Shown here one piece after another: positions 12,201 to 20,567 of a stretch of 64,000 nt of DNA (position 1 is the first letter of the stretch; each line of letters begins with the position of its first letter). Location: contig CM066311.1 of assembly GCA_033807695.1 (NCBI GenBank), forward strand, positions 1,922,001 through 1,986,000, read 5' to 3'. Source of the DNA: Daedaleopsis sinensis (lineage: Eukaryota; Basidiomycota; Agaricomycetes; Polyporales; Polyporaceae). The position numbers and the translations under genes were made by a program. Below the pieces are notes generated by a model, which was not told where the DNA came from, searched no databases, and saw only the letters and a list, made by a program, of their open reading frames with translations.

Positions 12201-12716
12201 CTCTGGCGGATACCAACTTCTGAACGAACTCATCTTTCTCGATGATCCCTGCAACGTCGATATTGTATGCCTTCGCGTACTTCTTGAGCTTCGCCATGGG
12301 GAGCTGCTTGAGCTGGCCCTTGCCACTCGCTGTGACTGCACGCTTGCGCCACTTAGTCTCTTGCACACTCCGGAGCCTGACAGGACGACCTACTTTGCAG
12401 CATCTCTATGCAAAAAGCGCATACAGGCATTGGATCGTACCCACTCGTGCCTCCTATGTCCGCCTGCTCTCGTCGGGGCATGAGCGCCTGGTAGTCGGTG
12501 CATGAGCTGCAATACGAATAACCTTGAAGAGACCGGATGTTTAGGATCAGCTTCTCCGGTCCACGAGGCTGAAATAGACTGACCACAGTGATTGCACCGT
12601 CGCGAACGCGCGAAGAGGATATTGAACTCTTTGTTGCACTTGCGACACGAAGACTCGTTCCCGATGGGCTCAGGCGGTGGCCCGCTCAAGAGGGGCATGC
12701 CACGACCGTCGGACAT
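9263..12716 (-). CDS. FYVE-type and RING-type zinc finger protein (putative E3 ubiquitin ligase)
   Basis: Exons on the complement are 12716-12584, 12522-12394, 12335-12202, 10465-9444 and 9380-9263, giving 511 residues with every phase matching. The N-terminus holds a FYVE-like finger with eight cysteines in CxxC pairs (24/27, 41/44, 49/52, 79/82). A short SAP-like helix pair follows (about 91-130), then GCLLPANENYY, a Tyr/Pro/Gln-rich low-complexity region, a helical charged coiled-coil segment and a C-terminal RING (CVICQDEE...CGHLAMCRAC...CPLC). FYVE-RING proteins typically bind endosomal phosphoinositide and ubiquitinate cargo; that role is inferred here. The FYVE core reads RRCNHCG rather than the classic R+HHCR. 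Intron 3 is 1736 bp because of inserted repeat DNA, while the others are about 58-63 bp. Confidence 0.88.
10771..11273. repeat. Tandem duplication (about 250 bp x 2) with a hairpin in each unit
   Basis: Unit 1 (10771-11026) and unit 2 (11027-11273) are near-identical; unit 2 lacks about 11 bp. Each ends in a hairpin with 13-bp perfect arms CCATCCGTCGTTG and CAACGACGGATGG around a 21-bp loop (10982-11028 and 11227-11273). No similarity to a known element is recognised. Confidence 0.8.
11829..11978. repeat. 150-bp hairpin-like repeat
   Basis: The terminal inverted 13-mers TGCATCCCCAGAT and ATCTGGGGATGCA enclose about 124 bp that contain a perfect 8+2+8 palindrome (GACAAAGG, CCTTTGTC). It lies inside the long intron of the FYVE-RING gene and looks like a small miniature inverted-repeat element. 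Confidence 0.5.
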
Positions 12717-13040
12717 GATAGATGGGGGTACAAAAGCAGGCGTAAGCCTGGTTGTGTGGCTTATAGAACAAAAGTATGGTCGTAGTTGTCAGCATCGCCG
12801 GCTCTATACTCGGTGTTTCCAGCACGTTCGGCATCTATCCCTCCGACTTTTTCGGACTGACCAAGGCGCCTGATGTTCACTATTCCTGGCTTTGAAGTCC
12901 ATCGAGAACAACACCCTACAACACCAGATGCATTTCTACGTAATTTCCTGGATTCTAGCCACCATGGCGTGCAGCTGTACATAGTCACCAGTACAATACT
13001 GTTCACTCACCCGAGTCAAAAACATTTTGAACTCAAAAAT
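12717..13040. other. Intergenic between FYVE-RING gene and tRNA
   Basis: This is the upstream region of the minus-strand FYVE-RING gene. The only feature seen is the T5 run (A5 on plus, 13035-13039) that ends the tRNA transcript. Confidence 0.5.
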
Positions 13041-13119
13041 AGCAACTCCTGGTTTCGATCCAGGGACTTCAGGGTTTCATTCATATGAGCCCTGCACGCT
13101 TCCACTGCGTCAAGTTGCT
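13041..13119 (-). tRNA. Initiator tRNA-Met(CAT) with an 8-nt intron
   Basis: The minus strand folds as a full tRNA. The acceptor stem AGCAACT pairs with AGTTGCT and is followed by discriminator A; the D-stem is ACGC/GCGT; the anticodon stem CAGGG/CCCTG has loop CTCATA..A; the T-arm is CCTGG-ATCGAAA-CCAGG. The A1:U72 pair, the three G:C pairs at 29-31/39-41 and the AUCGAAA T-loop are the eukaryotic initiator hallmarks, so this is tRNA-iMet rather than elongator. Eight extra bases (TGAATGAA) sit between positions 37 and 38, the canonical intron site; the mature length is 71. A T5 Pol III terminator follows directly. The very short intron in an initiator tRNA is unusual. Confidence 0.9.
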
Positions 13120-13817
13120 GTGATAGTTGTTCACTTGGTGTACTACTTATTCTCACCACACCGTAAATGGGGGTGACTCATGAATGCATGGATGCATGAA
13201 CCCGCGTACGTACCGTACCACGATACGTACCATCATGATCTTCCCCAAAATAACAACCACTGGCAGTGGTATCAACTTGGCTAGTCGCGGCCATCGAAGA
13301 CATATCCGGGTCACGATCTCCGCAGTGACCATCACTAATTATCACTGGTCTCATAGCTGGTCTAGGCAAGTCTCACTAGTTTCACTGTCTCGTACGTAGA
13401 TACTTACCGCGCTTGTGCACGTCATGGGCCGCTTAAGTATTCAGTACGTCGCATTCCATCATAATCTACACATGCCATTTAACACTATCATGGTAATTAC
13501 AGACATTCTGTCCGAAAGTTATTGAGGTGTTTAACAACAGGCATGCGCTATAGCGACTTCGCCAGATCTTCAGTAGTTGTCGGTCTCACGGTGTTTAATC
13601 GACGAGGACCTACTGGATGCTTATCAAGAGCAAGAATACTTAGCCATGCTTCTCCACTACATTACAAACCTGAATCATGGCTCAGCCACGTTACTAGCTA
13701 GCCCAGCGTCCGCTATCGCTCTTAAGATGACACCAACTGGACCGGGAAGGGCCCAACCTAAGCTGCCTTCTTTCTTCTCCCACTCTTTACTCTGTCTCGG
13801 CGGCATTGGCAGCCTCA
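13120..13817. other. Intergenic, nothing recognised
   Basis: This is the upstream region of P450-1 and of the divergent tRNA. Short direct repeats of CGTACGTACC type occur near 13205-13230. An upstream plus-strand open frame (13577-13939) overlaps the P450 start in another frame and lacks protein-like content. Confidence 0.45.
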
Positions 13818-16325
13818 ATGTTAGAGAACAATCCGACCCTCGCCCTTTTTCTCGTCTTCTCTCTGTTTTACCTGGTCGAGAAGTTAGTCGCGTTCCATGG
13901 CAAGATACGCGAAGTTCAGTAAGTCCGACATCGATGTGACACATTTAACTCTTACCTTATAACATTTTAGCAATTGGCCGGGATTTCGGACACTTTTCCC
14001 GGACAGACACATGCCCATACGGATACGCTGGATTTCTCCAGGACGGCAGTGGACCTTCTACCAGAAGTACGAGGATTATGCCAATGCGGGCACAGATGTC
14101 CTTGCTTCGGTGAGTTGGACTTTGACTCCGATCCCTCCAACCCTGTATACCAGAAACCCGTCTGGCGACAAGTGACGTGATCGACATCCCGTTCACCATC
14201 CGGGATATAATTCCACTCCGATGGTGCCTCTAGCCTAGTGCTAAACACCCGTCACGTAGGTCTCCATATTTCCGCCGAGCATAACAATTTATGTCGCCGA
14301 TCCTGCTCTTGCAAAGGTACGTGGGCCCAGTTCATTCCGCACAAGACGTTCCCCGCATGGCATTCATACGCATACATCTACGTCTGGGCAGGAAATCGTC
14401 GGCGCAAGGGCGCGCTTCGAGAAGCCGGCCTACGCCTACGAACTGCTCAACATGTACGGCACCAACATCCTCTCGACAGAAGGGGAGGACTGGAAGCGGC
14501 AGCGCAAGACCACCGCGCCGGCGTTCTCGGAGGTACGTGCGCAATGTCACGTCTGAGCACGTCGCGAGTGCTTTGTACTGATGGCCAGCCGGATCTGCAG
14601 AAGAACATGAAGCTCGTGTGGGATGAAACGGTAAATGTCATAGAGAACCTCTTCCAGAACGTATGGGGCGACAGAGATGTCATAGAACTAGACCACGTGA
14701 TGGATGTCACTGTGCAGGTATGTTGTACCTTGATGTCGACGGTTTTGATCCGTCGACGGTTGCCCATGAAACGTAAGATGCGGCCATACTGATTGACTTC
14801 ATGTTTAGATCGCGCTACTTGTCATCAGCAGTGCAGGCTTCGGTCGTCAGATCGCATGGTCTGACGACAACGTGGCGCCGCCGGGACATTCGCTGACCTT
14901 CAAGGTTCGTCATCCTTGCACGTGTCTTTTGTTTTCGCCCCCAACTCGGTATCTCTTGCAGGAGGCACTCCACGAAGTTTCCCATCGACTCATTTTGCAT
15001 GCCATTTTCCCCGACTGGATCCTGCGCAATGGGACACGGAAGATGCGGTACTTCCACCACGCATGTGGCGAGCTCGGCGTACGTTCCTTCGACATGCCAT
15101 CGTCCGAGCCTGATCCACTAACAGGATATCGCTCGCATAGCAACATCTCCGAGAGATGGTCGAAGCACGACGCACAACGAGGGAGAAAGACGAGCGCTAC
15201 GATCTCTTCAGCAGTCTTCTGGACGCAAACGAGCTGGAGGAGGGCGAAGAGAAGCTAAGCGACAGCAAGTTGCTTGGTACGTATGTTTACTCCAAGTATG
15301 ATGGTCGGTTGATAAGACGATCTTTCTACAGGGAACCTATTCGTATTCTTTGTCGCGGGATATGAGGTACATCAGCCCTTCTCATATGACTGGAGCTATG
15401 AATCTCTAAATAACGCCAACAGACGAGTGCACATACCTTAGCCTACGCTTTCATTCTTCTAGCACTTTATCCGGACGAGCAGGAAGCATTTTACGAGAAC
15501 CTCAAGACTGTCATGCCATCAGGCCGGAATCCCGTATGTCGTGTTCAGCCCGAACCGTCGATTCTACGTCGATTCCAGCTGATACGTCGTCTCACAGACA
15601 TACGAGGAAATCGGCTCTCTATCCTACTCCTTAGCGTACGTTCGTCTCTTCCCAAGTCTTCGTGCGCCGCAGGTCCTGACATCATCTCCGGCCGCATCAG
15701 TGTGATGAACGAGACACTCCGCCTCTTCCCTCCCGTCATCAACATCCCAAAGGTGAGCACGGAGGACACGACCCTCGCCGCGAAGAACGCCGCGGGCGAG
15801 AAGACCCGGATTCCCGTCCCGCAGGGTACCTTCATCACCATCACCACCGCATCCATGCACACCAACCGTGAGTGCATCCCACTCCCCCATCGCAATTCAT
15901 GCTGACCTCTCGTTTTCTCTGACCTCTCGCTCTCTGACCATCCGGATCCTTTGGCAGCGCACTACTGGGAGGACCCGCTCGCGTTCAAGCCCGCGCGCTT
16001 CCTGGGCAACTACCCGCGCGACGCGTTCCTGCCGTTCAGCGGCGGCCCGCGCGGGTGCATCGGGCGCGGGTTCGCGGAGACGGAAGGCATCGCGGTGCTC
16101 TCGATGGTCATCGCGCGGTACAAGGTCGAGCTGCGGGACGAGCCGCAGTTCGCGGGGGAGACGTTCGAGCAGCGCAAGGCGCGGCTGCTGAAGAGCCAGC
16201 AGAGCCTGACGATATAGTGAGTCCCTCCTCGGTCTGGCTGTCGCGGAGTGGGGAGTGCGGGTACTGACTTGGAAAATTTTCTCCTCAGCCCGGAACGCGC
16301 GCCGCTGGTCTTCAGGCGTCGTTGA
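13818..16325 (+). CDS. Cytochrome P450 monooxygenase (P450-1)
   Basis: Fourteen predicted exons (13818-13918, 13971-14109, 14260-14316, 14392-14532, 14601-14717, 14809-14904, 14962-15078, 15141-15276, 15332-15366, 15423-15533, 15598-15635, 15701-15867, 15958-16216, 16289-16325) sum to 516 residues in frame. An N-terminal membrane anchor (LALFLVFSLFYLV) points to the endoplasmic reticulum. The oxygen-binding I-helix reads FFVAGYETSAHT, the ExxR motif NETLRLFP, the PERF-like motif FKPARF and the heme loop PFSGGPRGCIGRG with the cysteine thiolate. It is a complete class II (CPR-dependent) oxygenase of unknown substrate. It is not closely similar to the two tandem P450s at 38-43 kb. Confidence 0.92.
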
Positions 16326-16403
16326 CTCGGATTCAAGAGATGGATTTGGGCTAACTTGTCTTAAGGTATAACTAATCATAATTGTCACTTAGAGAGCTCT
16401 CAG

Positions 16404-16531
16404 GAGGTCATATCACATACAGCCAGCCGATGAGCGTGCTGTTCCCCAGTGTGTCGTTCTTCGCGCTCGACTTCTATGAGCTCGGGCTTGCGTACGCGCT
16501 CCCGCCGTGGCCGGCGGCGAAGCAGTTATAA
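16404..16531 (+). pseudogene. Orphan C-terminal exon of an unidentified protein
   Basis: A CTCAG acceptor is followed by a codon-biased frame (SVLFPSVSFFALDFYELGLA) ending in TAA at 16529-16531. No upstream exon in this region joins to it, and the adjacent P450 already has its own complete end. It may be the remnant of a neighbouring gene or an alternative last exon. Confidence 0.3.
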
Positions 16532-18067
16532 TATGGCCGGGGTCGCGAATTCCGGTGCTATATACATAGTGGGGGTGGGCAAAGCCTGCAAGCCGCCCTT
16601 TGTTTGTATCTATTTACTTTTATGAGAAGCGCTCACCAGTAGTGGTCAGGAGTGTGCACGAAGATTTCCAAGGTCTTCAACGCCTTCTCTGCTTTTTCGA
16701 AGCGTACATTATGTTCGTAGATGTACTTTGTAGTGCTTCTTCATGACAAACTTTGAGTAGCTGTCTTCACTAATTTCCTAGCTTACAGCTAACTACCAGT
16801 TCTCTACATAGGAGACTCGTTTTCTGCAATCTTTCATGAAGAAGCACTAGCTATCTATTACGCGCTGCTATCGCGACTGGTTTCACGCCATAATGTAGAA
16901 TATTGACCCCGGGAGAGTTCGCGCACTCTGAGACGGGTGTGCTGCGTGGTACCCGTCTAAGCGCCAACGCCACCGACGCGTTAACACAGGTCACGTGGGC
17001 TCGTACTACCGCAAGATGTGAGCCATTGAAATTTGAGAGACTGCATTGAGCCTACCAGAGCTCACCGAAACACCGAAAAGCGGAAGGGGTATGCATCTCT
17101 GCATTTCAGACTGGCTGAAGTAGAAGTTCTACTAGTACTCACTCGTATGACTTTAAATAATTCAAGTTGCTCTGCTCACCGTGACTGCACCCTCTAGTAT
17201 CTATATAGCCTGTGGCGTCGTATCACCTTGGGAATAACGGGAAGCACTCGAGACACAAAATATGGCTCTCGGACGCATAGTGCAAAGCATCGGAAGGGCG
17301 CTCTAGCAAAGCTAAGGAGTTCATTGATATGCATCTCAACCCAGCAGAGCTGCCACTGCGGACTCGGCGGACGAGCACTTTCGAGGTATGGTGACCAACA
17401 ACTTGAAGTTCACAATGATATGGGTGTCCCGTAAAGTTAAAAATCCGCAGGTGCAAAGACAAACTGGATGTATGGTTAAAATTATTGAACGGGACGGTCC
17501 ACCGCGCGCGCTGGAATCCGGCGCGCGCATTCCTAGTACCACTGACTCGGACTTGTTTCCAGTCACTGAGCCTCCCATCTTACGGTAAAATTCTGGCTCG
17601 CACCTCTATTATATACATTGCATCTACCTCCTGCATACCATCAGCACTTGCCTGTAGCTCTACCCTCATAGTCAGACTGGATCTTGCAAAGAATGCTGGG
17701 CGCGCGCGGTAGGCGCTTTGTGTCGCGCGCGTGTGCGCGACCCCGCGCGAGCACATTCGCGATGGCGCTTGTTCTGGTTCCCGGACCACCCTCAGCACTG
17801 GCGTCTGATGACTAAGCAGGCCACGGCTACCAGAGCACTTGCCCACCCCCATACATAGTACGTATACATGTGAACCAGTTCGATTTCAGATTTGATTTCA
17901 AAGCGCTTCCTTGCACCCATTAGTGCAGCAGGCGCCAACCCGAGTCTTTCACTGGCCTCCGTCATCTCGGCTCAAGCTCTGTGTTGCCCATAAAATCCTT
18001 TCTTATAAACATGGTGGGGAATTCTTACTGTGTGAACGCCTAAAGCTAACTACAGAGCCTACATGAC
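16532..18067. other. Intergenic, nothing recognised
   Basis: About 1.5 kb without a supportable gene. 17500-17760 has CpG/GCGCGC-rich patches. The last 100 bp should contain the promoter of the F-box gene. Confidence 0.5.
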
Positions 18068-19432
18068 ATGCAGCGCTTCGAATCCGACTCGGAGCCTTCA
18101 CCGGACACGCACCAAAAAACGGACCTTTCTTCGATCCCTTTCGATATCTGCTACTCTATTATAGATCGTCTCCTGGGCGACAAGGCCGCCCTTGCGCAAT
18201 GCGCTCTTGTATGCCAAGCCTGGCTTCACCCAGCGCGCACGCACCTGTTTCACGCACTCGATCTTGCTCCGGAGAGTGACGAGACTTTCGGTCTCTTTCG
18301 CAGATTCATCCTCGACCATCCTGTAATTGCCTCGTACATCCGACATCTTGCTTTTGATGGCTCGTCCGCTACTGGGCAGAGACAATCACGGCGACCTGTA
18401 CTCCCTCTGCAAATCTTATCGGAATTGGTCGCTGCTCTCCCTCGCATCCAGGTTCTCAAGTTGATCGCTCTCGCCCTCGATCCCAAGCAATCAGACGACA
18501 TCGAATCAGCTCTACAAGACCGCGTGGACGTCTCCGATAATCGCCGCCATCGTAAGGATGGCCTGGCCGGACAGTCGTCCCTCGAGGAACTGCACATCAA
18601 TTCATGCTCCAGCAACCGCCATCTAAGCCACACCGTGGCAGACACCATGACCACGCTTCGTCTCTTTCACAGTGTCGACCGCCTCGTCTGGGAGCTCGCT
18701 TTCTGGGTCTCTCTTGGAACGACTACGGAGATCCCCGAGCAGTCTTTGTCATCGGTGCGAGTCAACGCAATGGAACTCATGCTGAACCACCTGTGGTTGA
18801 GGGGCGCTGTGTCCGTGCTACCAAGCGTCATTCTTCCGCATAACCTCTCTACGCTGTCCGTCCACTCCGCGATCTTCTGGAGCGAGGTGTGCGCCACCGG
18901 CACGCTGCTCCGGACAGTCGGTCGGAACCTCAAGAACTTCACCCTCAATTTCTACAGCCCGATCGGGTACCGTCGCATCCCCCCGCCGAGTGAGTTGTCC
19001 GTCTGCCAGTACACCGCGCAGCGCATACTATATTTGCGCCCATGTGTCCTCTGTTGCCGAGACTCACCCTACCACCGCCAGGCAGTCTCGCCGAAATCGC
19101 CGCCGGAATCTCTGCGGATGGTCTGTCGAGGCTGGAGACGCTCGGATGCACGCTGAGCGTAGAGGACCCTGCGGATGTCGGCTGCCAGTGGCTCTCTGTC
19201 ATCGCCGTACTCATCTCCACCGCTGGCCCGTCGCTGCGCACCGTCCAGATCGCCATCCAGGCAGACAACGGCACGATAACACAGAAAGACCATCAAGCCG
19301 GTACGAACCACTTCCATTCGCATTCCGAGGGGCTATATCTGACAATACACAGGTGTACCCGCACGTATTCGACGGCGTCGACGGCTTGAGCTTCAAGCAA
19401 GGCACGAACACCCTTCGCCGGCTGCGTACTAG
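18068..19432 (+). CDS. F-box protein, possibly truncated at its C-terminus
   Basis: The N-terminal F-box reads SSIPFDICYSIIDRLLGDKA followed by a Cys/Trp segment (CALVCQAWLHPAR), typical of basidiomycete F-box proteins that recruit substrates to SCF ubiquitin ligases through Skp1. A leucine-rich C-terminal region follows. Exons are 18068-18989, 19082-19300 and about 19353-19432, giving some 406 residues. The last exon switches to a low-quality Arg-rich tail, just where a decayed transposon-type ORF on the opposite strand begins. The natural C-terminus may therefore have been lost by insertion. The F-box assignment is firm; the last exon is weak. Confidence 0.75.
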
Positions 19433-20464
19433 AGGCCAGATCGTAATCATGTTAATGATGAAGCTGTCCCGGCGGGTCTCCAACTTCTCGACCTGGTCTT
19501 CGGGTAACACCTTCACCAGGTCGTTCCAGGCAGGTGAGATCCAAAGACTCCACGGGACCACGCGAACCGTCGACGAGGAGCACAAGCAACCGCATACCGC
19601 ACACGACAACTCGGCCAAACATTCAGCAGATGTAGCGTCGCACCAGTCCCTAATTATGTCCGTCTTGTTCGACACTGTCAATGGCGCCGGGGGAAATGTG
19701 AATGCGTGACAACTCACTGCGATGTCATCGAGCATCTCGACCGACACGCTCGCCATGCATCAACACCAACTCGGACAGGCTACGGTCAAGGCTGCCAGTG
19801 CCCCATAAGGACTCGAGCGGAAAAGGAGCGCGAGCTGCAACGTACGGACTGTCGACATCATCAGGGCATCGGAGTATCTCACAGTCTTAACATACACCGT
19901 TTCGAACGGACCAACGGGCAACGCACCGGCCACCAGTGCGAAAGTACGCGAGTCGTCGCTGCTGACCCGAGGAGGGTCCATGGGAATGAACGATGACGAG
20001 GGCAGCAACAGAGCGACAGCACGCGCCGAAGCAGACTGCACGCCGGTACGGATCTCGAGCACGGACAGAATTGATTGGCACCGGGCGTTGCACAGGTGTG
20101 CACGCAGCAACTTGAAGGCGAACACAGCGCGTACGTTGTTACGGTCTGCGCGGTTCAACCGAACACCATGCATACTAGCGACGTCGCGGAGCACGCATGC
20201 TCCACCCGTGAGGGGGACGGACAGAGGAGCCCGAGCCACAACATAGGGGTCGGAGGCAACGCGAAGCCCGTCCACCTCACTATCAAGCACACACCGGATG
20301 AACACGGCAGAAAAGTCGCATGTAAGGAGCGTACCAACGACTAGCGACAAGGCCAGGACCTCATACCGATGCAGAACACGCAGGGACGAATCTGAAAAGA
20401 GCGGATCAATATCATGCGAGGCATACAACATCAGGAAAAAGCATGCAGTACATACTGTCTGCAA
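19370..20464 (-). pseudogene. Decayed Helitron-type (DUF6570-like) ORF
   Basis: One minus-strand frame runs from 20464 to about 19370, broken by a single TGA at 19760-19762. The upstream part carries a helical segment with a Cys pair (LLRAHLCNARCQS). The downstream part has IIRDWCDATSAECLAELS followed by CAVCGCLC, the Cys-rich signature of DUF6570 proteins encoded by basidiomycete Helitron-like elements. The conserved region is cut where the F-box gene starts on the other strand. No helicase domain is present, so this is a fragment. The assignment rests on motif resemblance only. Confidence 0.5.
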
Positions 20465-20467
20465 GGC

Positions 20468-20535
20468 ATATGTAGGACATGTAGTTGATGTAGGGGGGGC
20501 AGATCCTCTGTAGAGCTATGTAGACTCTGTAGAAT
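20468..20535. repeat. Left subterminal GTAG repeats
   Basis: Six GTAG/TGTAG motifs occur within about 70 bp. The mirrored cluster at 27570-27740 carries the same motif on the opposite strand (CTACA), as expected for transposase-binding subterminal repeats. Confidence 0.55.
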
Positions 20536-20538
20536 CCC

Positions 20539-20567
20539 ACGACTTGTGCAATGAAATCAAGTCGTGC
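20539..20567. terminator. Hairpin over the 3' end of the transposase ORF
   Basis: CACGACTT and AAGTCGTG form an 8-bp perfect stem around a 13-base loop, overlapping the transposase stop codon (20557-20559, minus). A role in 3'-end formation is only a guess. Confidence 0.3.

Larger units (their letters stand above)
10466..12201 (-). other. 1.7-kb repeat-containing intron of the FYVE-RING gene
   Basis: The donor is GTGAGT after the codon at 12202 and the acceptor is TGTAG before 10465; they join LVSAR to GPDGCLLPANENYY in phase 0. The interval contains a two-copy tandem repeat (10771-11273), short hairpins and GC-rich CCCGT motifs near 10560-10640 and 11320-11370. No protein frame in it is convincing. 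Confidence 0.7.

Noticed and set aside
10466..12201. Two separate genes (a FYVE protein and a RING protein)
   Set aside because: The exon ends on both sides of the gap join in phase and restore the conserved GxxGCLLPANENYY segment that normally follows the SAP-like helices in this family, so one gene with a long intron is simpler.
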